Origin: Nostoc parmelioides FACHB-3921
GTDB lineage: Bacteria > Cyanobacteriota > Cyanobacteriia > Cyanobacteriales > Nostocaceae
Assembly: GCF_014696625.1 (NCBI RefSeq)
Contig: NZ_JACJQL010000061.1
Coordinates: 1 to 35,451, forward strand
Direction: 5' to 3'
DNA: 35,451 bases
Shown here: positions 8,043-15,591 of the stretch, piece by piece
How positions within the stretch are numbered: the stretch's first letter is position 1
Layout of the letters: each line of letters starts with the position of its first letter
The notes under the pieces: generated by a model
The model's input: the letters and a program-made list of their open reading frames with translations, nothing else
Databases searched by the model: none
Told to the model about the DNA's origin: nothing
Translations under genes and position numbers: made by a program

Positions 8043-8143
8043 ATGGCACTGGCTGACTATATTAAAAACTAGCAGTAAAATGTATGTCAATTCAGATACG
8101 TAAATAAACAACTTGCTGCGTATAATCCTAACTTTAGTAGAAA

Positions 8144-8250
8144 TTTTACCAAAATAGGTAAAAAAATTGATGTTTTACCAAACCCAAAGTTCTATAAGGG
8201 TTTAGGAAAATATCTGAAAAAATAGTTTATGAAAATGACACTTTACCAAA
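8144..8250. repeat. TTTACCAAA direct repeats with an inverted repeat
   Basis: TTTACCAAA occurs at 8145-8153, 8174-8182 and 8242-8250. The first copy is also the left arm of a perfect 7-bp inverted repeat, TTTTACC (8144-8150) with GGTAAAA (8157-8163). This could be an operator or accessory recombinase site. Confidence 0.45.
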
Positions 8251-8286
8251 ACTATTTTTCGCTTGTATATGATTTACGTGGAGCGT

Positions 8287-8311
8287 GTGTCAATTAGTAG
8301 ATTCATGACAC
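8287..8311. repeat. GTGTCA / TGACAC inverted repeat, candidate recombination site
   Basis: GTGTCA at 8287-8292 and TGACAC at 8306-8311 flank a 13-bp centre, about 165 bp upstream of the tyrosine recombinase start. The flanks continue as imperfectly matched GTG-rich arms. Tyrosine recombinases act on inverted arms around a short spacer, so this is a candidate crossover site, but the core is short and unproven. Confidence 0.3.
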
Positions 8312-8362
8312 GCACATGAGGTATGGGAAGTCAGGATGTTCCTGGTTCCTGTTCACCCGTGG

Positions 8363-8412
8363 CGATGGGATTACGCCCACTTAGCGGCGTGAATCGCTCA
8401 CGATGTTAATCC
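8363..8412 (+). promoter_or_regulatory. Structured leader upstream of the recombinase with competing stems
   Basis: GATTACGCC (8369-8377) pairs with GGCGTGAATC (8386-8395), giving a 9-bp stem with one bulged base. Alternatively GGATTA (8368-8373) can pair with TAATCC (8407-8412). The two pairings share bases and exclude each other. The block is GC-richer than its surroundings and ends about 60 bases before the recombinase start. It resembles a regulatory RNA leader, but no known riboswitch class is recognised. Confidence 0.4.
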
Positions 8413-8472
8413 AATTGGTGAGAGAATGGGGGTCTGGGCTATCTGTTTTTGTCAGGTAGTGCGTAACAGATC

Positions 8473-9432
8473 ATGGGAGAGGACAAAACAAGGCAAATTG
8501 ATTTAGTGCTGTCCACACCACTGCCGTTGACACTTCATCCGGCAGCAGTGTATTTGTCGAGTTTGAGTCCTACTTCACGGCGGACAATGGAAAAGGCATT
8601 GAATGTAATTGCACGATTGCTAACTAGCAACCAATGCGATGCAATGTCATTAGATTGGTCAAAATTACGCTACCAGCACACAGCAGCAATCAGAGCTATA
8701 TTCATTGAGCAGTATTCTCCAGCAACAACTAATAGAATGCTTTGTGCCATGCGGCGAGTCCTAGAGGAAAGTTTACGCTTAGGGTTCATAAGCGCACAAG
8801 ATTACCAGTATGCAATAAACCTCAAAAGTGTGCGTGGTGATTCAGGATTGCCTGGAAGATTGATAAAGCCAGAAGAAATTACTTCCCTGTTACGCAATTG
8901 TCACCAAGATAATGTGATTGGCATAAGAGATGCAGCACTTATAGGAATTTTAAGTAGTTGTGGATTGCGAAGGTCTGAGGTAGTAGCCTTAGAAATGGAT
9001 GATTTTAACTGTGAAGATAATTCATTAACGGTGCGGCAGGGTAAAGGAGGAAAATCGCGCAGAGTATACTTGCCTCCTGGAGTTGTTGCTATTTTGAATG
9101 ATTGGTTGAAAATCAGGGGAAAATCTTCAGGAGCTTTAATTTGTCCAGTCAAGCGTGGTGGACACATTCATATTCAACATTTAACAGATCAAGCAGTAAT
9201 GGCGATTTGTCAAAAACGTGCTGCCAGCGCCGGAATTAAACCTTTTAGTCCTCACGATTTTCGTCGGACATTTATCACTAGGCTGTTGGAATCAGGCATT
9301 GATGTTCTGACAGTCAGCCAATTAGCAGGTCATGTGAATTTAGCTACCACTCAAAAGTATGACTTGCGTGGTGAAGCTGCAAAACGCAAAGCTGTTGAGT
9401 GTCTCAACTTCCTCTATGAAAATTTCTTTTAA
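8473..9432 (+). CDS. Tyrosine recombinase/integrase (XerC/D-like)
   Basis: This is a complete 319-residue tyrosine recombinase. An N-terminal SAM-like DNA-binding domain (about 25-115) precedes a catalytic domain with every expected residue: R166 in SCGLRRSE, a lysine in QGKGGKSRR, H261 and R264 in SPHDFRRTF, H287 in LAGHVNLATT, and nucleophile Y296 in QKYD. Such enzymes cut and rejoin two DNA sites through a 3'-phosphotyrosine link. On a plasmid it most likely resolves multimers or drives integration/excision. It stands alone between two operons with a long, repeat-containing upstream region. The ATG start at 8473 keeps a normal family length. Confidence 0.92.
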   Translation: MGEDKTRQIDLVLSTPLPLTLHPAAVYLSSLSPTSRRTMEKALNVIARLLTSNQCDAMSLDWSKLRYQHTAAIRAIFIEQYSPATTNRMLCAMRRVLEESLRLGFISAQDYQYAINLKSVRGDSGLPGRLIKPEEITSLLRNCHQDNVIGIRDAALIGILSSCGLRRSEVVALEMDDFNCEDNSLTVRQGKGGKSRRVYLPPGVVAILNDWLKIRGKSSGALICPVKRGGHIHIQHLTDQAVMAICQKRAASAGIKPFSPHDFRRTFITRLLESGIDVLTVSQLAGHVNLATTQKYDLRGEAAKRKAVECLNFLYENFF

Positions 9433-9642
9433 TTTTTAAGTTGCTACTACCTTTCTTAAACTACAGTTCCATATCATAAAATCACAAAAAATTCAATACC
9501 CCCTTTTTACATATACTGAGAGCATTTACAAAATATTTATACTATCAAAATGATTTGAATGCAGTTTTTGCAAATATAACCCTTGCGGTTACAGGATTTA
9601 CTTTATGTATACTTAGAAAGAATTAGTGATAAATATTATAGC

Positions 9643-9656
9643 AGTACCATAGTTCT
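9643..9656 (+). promoter_or_regulatory. LexA-box match 1
   Basis: AGTACCATAGTTCT fits every position of the Anabaena LexA consensus RGTACNNNDGTWCB. It lies 35 bp upstream of the candidate -35 of the T4SS operon. LexA is the SOS repressor, so DNA damage could derepress this operon. Confidence 0.6.
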
Positions 9657-9665
9657 GTTTTTTTC

Positions 9666-9679
9666 AGTACCAGAGTACC
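9666..9679 (+). promoter_or_regulatory. LexA-box match 2
   Basis: AGTACCAGAGTACC also fits RGTACNNNDGTWCB at every position. It starts 23 bp after box 1, a little over two helical turns, and ends 12 bp before the candidate -35 hexamer. A tandem pair is much less likely by chance than one match. Confidence 0.6.
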
Positions 9680-9691
9680 TCGATTTTGAGG

Positions 9692-9719
9692 TTGACTTAT
9701 TAAAGAATGTGCGTATTCC
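9692..9719 (+). promoter_or_regulatory. Candidate promoter of the T4SS operon
   Basis: TTGACT (9692-9697) is followed 16 bp later by TATTCC (9714-9719). The -35 is good and the -10 weak. The transcript would start about 25 bases before the pilin ATG. The placement just after the LexA-box pair supports it. Confidence 0.4.
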
Positions 9720-9728
9720 TCATTAAAT

Positions 9729-9742
9729 CGTTCAGGAGAACG
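9729..9742 (+). promoter_or_regulatory. Small hairpin presenting the pilin Shine-Dalgarno
   Basis: CGTTC (9729-9733) and GAACG (9738-9742) are perfect arms around AGGA; together with the next base they give the AGGAG Shine-Dalgarno (9734-9738). The pilin ATG follows at 9750. The stem is only 5 bp, so any effect on translation would be mild. Confidence 0.4.
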
Positions 9743-9749
9743 AAACCAG

Positions 9750-10355
9750 ATGCCTACTTCTTACGGATATTCAGATTTTACTCAAGCAGCAACCCTTTCG
9801 TATTCACCTAAAAATGAGATAGGTAAAAAAGGCACACTTTCACTCATGGGTGTAACGGGTGTGCTGATGATTGCAGAGATGTCCGTCCACAATATATTGA
9901 TGGGTGGATTTATGATTGGGGCAGCTATCGTCATTGCCTTGCCGAAACAGTCTCAAGCATTATTCACTAATTTTGACAAACTACAAAGAAAGTATGGAGT
10001 TAATCTCTATGCTGTTTTGTTTGCATTGTTAGCAGTGGTTTGTGTGCTAGATTTTGCATCTGCTCCAGCTAATGCTCAGTTTTTTAATGGCGCTCAAACT
10101 TGGATGAAAACCGCTTTTAGCCGTGCAGGAGGTGGAGGTACTGGAAACCAAATAGAAACAGTTATTAATTTATTTTTCAATGTATTAAGAGGGTTATTCC
10201 TTTTATATGTTGGTATTAGTTTAGTTCGCATCATTCAAGCAGCCCGAAATGATGAAGATTGGCAGTCGCTAGCAAGAACTCCATTAATTATAGTTTTGGC
10301 TGTTTTTTGTGGCGATTTAATTACTACATTGATTGTAGGAACAACTACACCTTAG
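9750..10355 (+). CDS. VirB2/TrbC-like conjugative pilin precursor
   Basis: The 201-residue precursor has an unusually long N-terminal part with hydrophobic stretches (about 30-65 and 86-102). It ends in a signal-peptidase-like site, SAPANA before Gln110. The predicted mature part (110-201, about 92 residues) has two membrane helices (about 137-157 and 177-197) split by a short charged loop, the classical VirB2/TrbC pilin shape. Mature subunits are stored in the inner membrane and built into the transfer pilus. It is the first gene of the T4SS operon and carries a good AGGAG Shine-Dalgarno. The call rests on topology and gene order, not on a sequence motif; the 109-residue leader is longer than usual. 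Confidence 0.7.
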   Translation: MPTSYGYSDFTQAATLSYSPKNEIGKKGTLSLMGVTGVLMIAEMSVHNILMGGFMIGAAIVIALPKQSQALFTNFDKLQRKYGVNLYAVLFALLAVVCVLDFASAPANAQFFNGAQTWMKTAFSRAGGGGTGNQIETVINLFFNVLRGLFLLYVGISLVRIIQAARNDEDWQSLARTPLIIVLAVFCGDLITTLIVGTTTP

Positions 10356-10365
10356 TACAAGAAAA

Positions 10366-10395
10366 GGGGAGGATTTTTATGTATATTTTCTCCCC
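10366..10395 (+). repeat. Intercistronic inverted repeat after the pilin gene
   Basis: GGGGAG (10366-10371) pairs with CTCCCC (10390-10395) across an AT-rich loop, just after the pilin stop. It could attenuate transcription or stabilise the pilin mRNA, a common way to make more pilin than other T4SS parts. There is no terminal T-run. Confidence 0.45.
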
Positions 10396-10440
10396 ATCAG
10401 CCCGGATTAAGTCTCTATTTCATAACTTTTTTGAGTCAAG

Positions 10441-10740
10441 ATGTCACAACAACGCTCTTTTCGCACGGTTAACAGAATTTTAGGAGAAAGACCAAGATTA
10501 GGGCCATTTCCCGCCGACCAAATATTTCCTTGGACATTGATAGCAGTAGGAAATGTCTTCCTGTTCAATTATTTACTTAAAGCAAGTTGGTTAGCTACTG
10601 GATTGGCGATCGCATGGGGATGGGCCTCTTGGTGGACGATATCTACAAATAAAGATTTTTTCGGCAAATTTGTTAGCACTCCACGAATTAGCCGGGGATA
10701 TATGAGACACAAACCAATTCGCAATTCTGAAGAACCTTAA
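10441..10740 (+). CDS. VirB3-like small inner-membrane protein
   Basis: The 99-residue protein has a basic N-terminus (MSQQRSFRTVNRILGERP), two closely spaced hydrophobic segments (about 28-46 and 50-67) and a basic C-terminal tail. This shape and its place between pilin and VirB4-like ATPase match VirB3, a small inner-membrane T4SS component that works with VirB4. The sequence itself carries no diagnostic motif, so the call is positional. The start lies 85 bases after the pilin stop, and the downstream ATPase begins 21 bases after its stop. Confidence 0.6.
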   Translation: MSQQRSFRTVNRILGERPRLGPFPADQIFPWTLIAVGNVFLFNYLLKASWLATGLAIAWGWASWWTISTNKDFFGKFVSTPRISRGYMRHKPIRNSEEP

Positions 10741-10761
10741 ATTTCAGTTATTAATAAAGTT

Positions 10762-13581
10762 ATGCCAAAGTCTTCTAAAAATTTGAAAGATAAACTAGGG
10801 AAAGGTAAGTTAGAAAATGAGCAGATTAACGTTGTTAAAATGCTCACTCCTTTTGAAGATATTATCCATTTGGCAGGGATATGTGACATAAGCTTAGGAG
10901 GGAGACAAGGGATAGGTGCATTAATTCTGAAAAAAGATGAGAGTATTCAGATTAAATTCTGCTTTGATTGCTTGGGGGTGCATCCGAACTTACCAACAGA
11001 GCAAATGTTAGCTATTTTTGAGGGGATAGAAGCGGGACTAAAAGAAATCCCAGAAGGTGAAAGCTTAACAATACATTTAGGTTCGTTTACCTCAGACTAC
11101 AGCAGACAACAAGAATTATCGCTCTTAGAATCCAATTGCTCTATTGACCAGTTAAAACTATTAATTCGTAGTGAAAGATTAAGAACTAAAGAACTAACGC
11201 AAAGTGGAATTAGAAAGAACAAGTTTCTGAGACTATGGTGTACTTATACTGTGGTGGCTGACGATGAACGGAAGAGTGATTTTATAGAATCTATTATTAG
11301 AAAATTAGAGAAGGGATGGTTTAGCTTTACAGGCGAAATTCATGCCATAAATAATACGCGAATTGAGAATATTCTCCAAAATTCATTCAATGATGGATTT
11401 TTGCAGTGGTCAGCTATCTTGGGGAATAAGATGAAATTAGGAATTAGAGTTCTCAGTGCTGATGAAATGTGGTCAGTTATTTGGCAGCAATTTAATCACT
11501 CTACTCCTCCAACAATTCCTAACCCTTTAAAAATCGACTCTGTAGAGGGACTAGTAGAAACTCAAACCAGTGATTTCCACATCAGGCATCAGATGTTGGA
11601 GAACGAGGAGTCTGTACCATTTTTCGACAGGAAATGGGTAAAAATCCAAAATAAATATATTGGGGCGCTCAATTTCAGTCAAAAACCGGGGGGCTGGTAT
11701 GACGAACAAGCACAACTACGCTATTTGTGGGAGTTAATTTCTAGGGATAGCATATATGATACAGAAATTGTTTGTCAGTTAACAAAGGCAAACCAAACTA
11801 TCTCAAAAACCAACCTACAACGCATTACTAAACAGTCAATCACTAGCACTTCTTTATCTACAGAGAAAGGAAATATTGATGTTAAATCAGGCATGAATAT
11901 TGAGGAAGCGGTGGAGGCACAGAAGACGATATATAAAGGTAGTGTTGTTGTACATAGTGCAGTGGCTTTTCTCGTTCACCGCAAGACGACTAAAGAATTA
12001 GATGAGGCTTGCCGATATCTAGCTAGTTATTTTCTACGTCCGGCGGTAGTTGATAGGGAAGTTGAGTGTGCATGGAAGATATGGTTGCAGTGCTGTCCCT
12101 TCGTGTGGGAGCCACTGTTAACTAAGCCATTCAACCGCCGACTTCCTTACTTTAGTTCGGAAGCGCCGGGGTTAATGCCATTGATTAGAACTGCCACAGG
12201 CGATCGCACTGGATTTGAGTTAATAGCAGAAGAAGGCGGCACACCTGTACACCTGGACTTATACCAAAACCACAAGAATCTGGCTGTGTTTGGTGCAACT
12301 CGTTCAGGTAAATCTGTGTTAGTCGCGGGGATATTAACCCCAGCCCTAGCACAAGATATTCCGGTAGTCGCACTAGACTATCCTAAACCAGACGGTACTT
12401 CTACTTTCACCGACTACACCAATCTACTGGGTGAAGATGGAGCATACTTTGACATCTCCAAAGAGTCAAACAATCTTTTTGAGCTTCCTGATTTGCGCTC
12501 TTTAGATGCAGAACTAAGAAATGAGCGATTGAACGATTTTCAGGAATTTCTCAAATCAGTGCTGATGACAATTGTGATCGGCACAAGCATGATTGGTGTT
12601 AGCCCCTCAATGATCACTAATATTGAATCAATCATTGCGTTAACATTAAAAACGTTTTTTAATGATGACGAAATTAAATTGCGGTACAAACTAGCAATAC
12701 TTCAGGGGTTTGGGAGTAAGGAATGGAGCGAAACTCCCACCCTCAAAGACTTTTATAATTTTTGTTCTCCAGCTTTTATACAATTAGATTCTATTGCCAG
12801 TAATAGCCAAGAGATTAGCGAAGCATTAAATCAGATTAGGCTGAGAATTAATTATTGGTTAAATACCAGGGTTGGGCAATCAATCTCACGCCCATCCAGC
12901 TTTAGAACTAATGCCAAATTATTGGTTTTTGCACTGAGGAATTTATCAAGTGAGGCTGATGCAGCGATACTTGCGCTTAGTGCTTATGCGGCGGCTTTAC
13001 GTCGCGCACTCTCATCAAAAGCTTCGATATTCTTCCTTGATGAAGCGCCAATTTTATTTCAATTTGACGCGATCGCTGACCTGATTGGGAGATTATGTGC
13101 CAACGGTGCTAAATCTGGTATTCGCGTTATACTTTCGGCTCAAGAAGCTGAGACTATATACCAAACTAAAGCGGCACAGAAGATATTTAGCAATATCACT
13201 ACTCGCTTAGTAGGCAGGATTCAATCATCGGCTGTTGATCCGTTTATTGTTCGCTTTAAATATCCCACCGAAATTATTAGGGTCAACAGCACGGAAGCTT
13301 TTTATCCGAAAAAGGAGGGAATTTATTCTAATTGGCTCTTAGATGATAATGGCAAACTCACATTCTGTAGATACTATCCGGCTTACTGTTTATTAGCTTC
13401 CGTTGCTAATAATCCCAATGAGCAGGAATTACGCAGTTTGTTTCTCAAAGAATACAAAGATAATCCTCTACTTGGTTTAGTCAAGTTTTCGGAGGATTAT
13501 ATCAAGATGATTAGAGGGGAAGAATTATCCCAATTAGCTAAAACTTTGCTCTCAAATTTACATTCAAAGCAGGTAGCGTAA
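10762..13581 (+). CDS. VirB4/TraC-like T4SS ATPase
   Basis: At 939 residues this is the large conserved ATPase of the transfer channel, which powers pilus assembly and substrate transport at the inner membrane. The N-terminal half is the VirB4 N-domain. The C-terminal half has Walker A GATRSGKS at about residues 511-518, a VVALDYPKPDG strand, and Walker B IFFLDEAP at about 756-763, followed by a sensor-like ILSAQEAE segment. Length and motif spacing fit VirB4/TraC. It is inside the operon, with the next gene starting 3 bases after its stop. This is the most conserved T4SS marker in the window and the best gene for classifying the system; the cyanobacterial MPF-C class is expected. Confidence 0.93.
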   Translation: MPKSSKNLKDKLGKGKLENEQINVVKMLTPFEDIIHLAGICDISLGGRQGIGALILKKDESIQIKFCFDCLGVHPNLPTEQMLAIFEGIEAGLKEIPEGESLTIHLGSFTSDYSRQQELSLLESNCSIDQLKLLIRSERLRTKELTQSGIRKNKFLRLWCTYTVVADDERKSDFIESIIRKLEKGWFSFTGEIHAINNTRIENILQNSFNDGFLQWSAILGNKMKLGIRVLSADEMWSVIWQQFNHSTPPTIPNPLKIDSVEGLVETQTSDFHIRHQMLENEESVPFFDRKWVKIQNKYIGALNFSQKPGGWYDEQAQLRYLWELISRDSIYDTEIVCQLTKANQTISKTNLQRITKQSITSTSLSTEKGNIDVKSGMNIEEAVEAQKTIYKGSVVVHSAVAFLVHRKTTKELDEACRYLASYFLRPAVVDREVECAWKIWLQCCPFVWEPLLTKPFNRRLPYFSSEAPGLMPLIRTATGDRTGFELIAEEGGTPVHLDLYQNHKNLAVFGATRSGKSVLVAGILTPALAQDIPVVALDYPKPDGTSTFTDYTNLLGEDGAYFDISKESNNLFELPDLRSLDAELRNERLNDFQEFLKSVLMTIVIGTSMIGVSPSMITNIESIIALTLKTFFNDDEIKLRYKLAILQGFGSKEWSETPTLKDFYNFCSPAFIQLDSIASNSQEISEALNQIRLRINYWLNTRVGQSISRPSSFRTNAKLLVFALRNLSSEADAAILALSAYAAALRRALSSKASIFFLDEAPILFQFDAIADLIGRLCANGAKSGIRVILSAQEAETIYQTKAAQKIFSNITTRLVGRIQSSAVDPFIVRFKYPTEIIRVNSTEAFYPKKEGIYSNWLLDDNGKLTFCRYYPAYCLLASVANNPNEQELRSLFLKEYKDNPLLGLVKFSEDYIKMIRGEELSQLAKTLLSNLHSKQVA

Positions 13582-13584
13582 GTC

Positions 13585-14301
13585 ATGAAACCAATCTTGA
13601 AGAAACTAACTATTAGTGCAATAGCTTCTGCTACTTTTGGCAGTTTATTTATTGCTGCACCTAGTTATGGCATCAGCATTAATGATTTTTTTAGTTCCAT
13701 TGTCTCAGATTTCCAAACTGAGCTTTCCAAAATCCAAAATGATGCTAAGGAGAAAATTAATATCAGTTGGGCAGGGATTAAAACAGATGCTATCGCCGCA
13801 ATTGATAGTTCTATCGGACAATTGGGTGCGCCTGATCCGATTGCTTCGGCTGATAAGTTAAAGGATTCGCTTAAGGATGATTATTCTTATCCTGTCGCTC
13901 AAGAGAATGCACAAGAACTAGAGCGTCAACTAACTCTGGCTTCTGTCAGTAGTGTTGTTAGCAAAGACGGACAACAACAAACTCAAGAAAAAATTGATAC
14001 TACTGCACAAATCGCCCAGCAAGCGAAAAGTATTGCTGATGAGGCTCAGAATATGGATGCTTCTCAAAATGTACTTAAAGCGATCGCTGCTCAGAATGCT
14101 TTAGTTGTCTCAATGCTGGCACAGCAACGTACTGATTCTTTATCTGCCCGACAGGACAGTGCTTACTCTAACCTGATGCTGACACAAGTAGCAGAACACC
14201 TTGATTCTCAACGGAAAAAGGAGAACTCCGAAGAAGATGGCAGGTTATCTTTAGTGCATGAAGTCATACTTAATGCACGTTTAGATCCTACTTTTAAGTA
14301 A
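13585..14301 (+). CDS. VirB5/TrbJ-like exported helical protein
   Basis: The 238-residue protein has a clear signal peptide (1-29, ending APSYG) and a mature part that is almost entirely helical and rich in Gln, Ala and Ser. A C-terminal helical stretch (QNALVVSMLAQQRTDSL, then QVAEHLDSQRKK) resembles the end of VirB5/TrbJ proteins, which sit at the pilus tip or aid mating contact. The position after VirB4 and before VirB6 is that of VirB5 in VirB operons. The start is 3 bases after the virB4-like stop. The assignment rests on export, helicity and gene order. Confidence 0.65.
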   Translation: MKPILKKLTISAIASATFGSLFIAAPSYGISINDFFSSIVSDFQTELSKIQNDAKEKINISWAGIKTDAIAAIDSSIGQLGAPDPIASADKLKDSLKDDYSYPVAQENAQELERQLTLASVSSVVSKDGQQQTQEKIDTTAQIAQQAKSIADEAQNMDASQNVLKAIAAQNALVVSMLAQQRTDSLSARQDSAYSNLMLTQVAEHLDSQRKKENSEEDGRLSLVHEVILNARLDPTFK

Positions 14302-14310
14302 GAGGTATGG

Positions 14311-14349
14311 GTGCGCGAATGTAAAAAGTTGTTATTATCATTCGCGCAC
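14311..14349 (+). repeat. Perfect 11-bp hairpin between VirB5- and VirB6-like genes
   Basis: GTGCGCGAATG (14311-14321) and CATTCGCGCAC (14339-14349) form a perfect 11-bp GC-rich stem with a 17-base AT-rich loop. No T-run follows. It probably acts in the operon mRNA as a processing or stability element, or as a partial attenuator. Confidence 0.75.
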
Positions 14350-14404
14350 TATATCTACTGCAATTTTGTATTTTCAAAAACAGGCATTTAGGAAAGTTTT
14401 GAGT

Positions 14405-15517
14405 ATGTACTATTTATTAGCAAAAACAACTGGCGGACAACTAGCGACTGAAGCAAACAATAATGCGATTGCTGTTGCCCAAGGATTTAATGAATTGTGG
14501 GAGCGAACTATAAGCGGTGAAGTTTATACAAGAATGTGTACTATTGGTGCTTTATTCGCTGTAGCTACGTTAACATTCTTCATGATTGAATGGACAAAGA
14601 AAATGGTGGCGGGGGACGAGCAACGGGCATATACAGATTTTATTTGGCCTTTAATAGTTGTAGTTCTACTAAGTAATAATGGAGATGTTCTAGGAAAATC
14701 AACTTTAGGAATTAGAAATTATATAAATAATGTCAACACATTACTTCTTGGGACTACTGCTGCTGGACTAGACCTGAGAGACGCATATGAAAAAGCGTTA
14801 GGAACAGAAGCAGCACGTAGCGCTATTGGTGTAACGATTAACAGGTGTCAAAACTCTTCTCTTTCGCAGCAAGAACAGATAGAATGCCTCAACAAAGCAA
14901 AACAAGATTTGACACAAAAGTATCCAGATAAATTTCAGAAAGATGGCTTATTTTCTTGGTTTACCGATGCAATTGATGCAACGATTGACGCTTATAAGGA
15001 TTTCAATGAGAATGTCAAAAATAAGAAAGCAAATGGACTGGATTTAATATTCTCTCCTATTAACGGCTTTGTTGGTTCTGCAATTACAGACATAATTACG
15101 ATAATTTTAGTGGGAATGAACGGAGCTTATCAATGGGGAATTGAGCTAACCATGCTGGTAACAGCAATGCTTGGGCCTGTAGCGGTTGGTGGTTCTTTGT
15201 TGCCCTACGGTTCTAAATCAATTTACAGTTGGCTAGTAGGATATTTCAGTGTAGGTTTTGGTAAACTCTGCTTCAATATCATCGTAGGATTTGCTGGACA
15301 ACTAGTAGCTGATTCTAAAACATATCAACCGATGTTTTTCCTATTTACTATTGGCATAATTGCCCCATTTCTGAGTGCTGGACTGGCCGCGGGTGGTGGA
15401 ATTGCTGTTCTTACTCAAATTAATAAAGCTGCTGAAACTTACAGTAGTATTGCTATTGAAGTTAGTAAAGGGCTTGTGACTAAAGGCGGTAGTTTAGTCG
15501 GAAAAATAGCTAAGTGA
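14405..15517 (+). CDS. VirB6/TrbL-like polytopic channel protein
   Basis: The 370-residue membrane protein has about six hydrophobic segments. Two are near the N-terminus (about 45-62 and 77-90), then comes a long soluble loop with two Cys, then clusters at about 230-270, 280-305 and 315-350 ending in a glycine/alanine-rich stretch (LSAGLAAGGGIAVL). This is the layout of VirB6/TrbL, the inner-membrane channel part of T4SS. I chose ATG 14405 because an AGGAAAG Shine-Dalgarno lies at 14390-14396; an in-frame TTG at 14366 adds 13 residues and has no ribosome site. It sits directly before the VirB8-like gene. Confidence 0.75.
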   Translation: MYYLLAKTTGGQLATEANNNAIAVAQGFNELWERTISGEVYTRMCTIGALFAVATLTFFMIEWTKKMVAGDEQRAYTDFIWPLIVVVLLSNNGDVLGKSTLGIRNYINNVNTLLLGTTAAGLDLRDAYEKALGTEAARSAIGVTINRCQNSSLSQQEQIECLNKAKQDLTQKYPDKFQKDGLFSWFTDAIDATIDAYKDFNENVKNKKANGLDLIFSPINGFVGSAITDIITIILVGMNGAYQWGIELTMLVTAMLGPVAVGGSLLPYGSKSIYSWLVGYFSVGFGKLCFNIIVGFAGQLVADSKTYQPMFFLFTIGIIAPFLSAGLAAGGGIAVLTQINKAAETYSSIAIEVSKGLVTKGGSLVGKIAK

Positions 15518-15520
15518 TAC

Positions 15521-15558
15521 CAATTCGCAATAGCCTGCGGCAAGGCTATTGCGAATTG
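15521..15558. repeat. Perfect 15-bp palindromic hairpin between VirB6- and VirB8-like genes
   Basis: CAATTCGCAATAGCC (15521-15535) pairs perfectly with GGCTATTGCGAATTG (15544-15558) across an 8-base loop. It starts 4 bases after the virB6-like stop and ends 34 bases before the preferred virB8-like ATG. The form is like dispersed palindromic repeats of Nostoc-type genomes. No T-run follows. Confidence 0.85.
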
Positions 15559-15591
15559 TTATACCCCTACTCCCTACAACCTGTTTCTTAT

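Larger units (their letters stand above)
8043..8472. other. 430-bp regulatory/recombination region upstream of the recombinase
   Basis: No gene is seen. The first half is AT-rich with three TTTACCAAA direct repeats and an inverted repeat. The middle has a GTGTCA/TGACAC inverted repeat, and the last 150 bp are GC-richer with a strong bulged hairpin. This is a plausible place for recombinase binding and crossover sites and for a structured 5' leader of the recombinase mRNA. Confidence 0.6.
9433..9749. other. 317-bp control region of the T4SS operon
   Basis: The region is AT-rich and gene-free. Its last 110 bp hold two LexA-box matches, the 16-base motif CTGTTTTTTTCAGTAC, a candidate promoter (TTGACT...TATTCC) and a small hairpin around the Shine-Dalgarno of the pilin gene. 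The first 200 bp show no clear structure. Confidence 0.65.

Noticed and set aside
8339..8470. tRNA-like gene in the GC-richer block before the recombinase
   Set aside because: No acceptor stem, anticodon arm or TTCGA-type T-loop in cloverleaf spacing could be found.
10259..10483. 74-codon plus-strand frame across the pilin end and the VirB3-like start
   Set aside because: It overlaps both real genes in another frame and includes the intercistronic hairpin; no ribosome site.
15514..15591. GTG start at 15514 for the VirB8-like gene
   Set aside because: It would translate the 38-bp palindrome into a 26-residue head unlike VirB8 starts; ATG 15592 gives a normal cytoplasmic head before the membrane helix.
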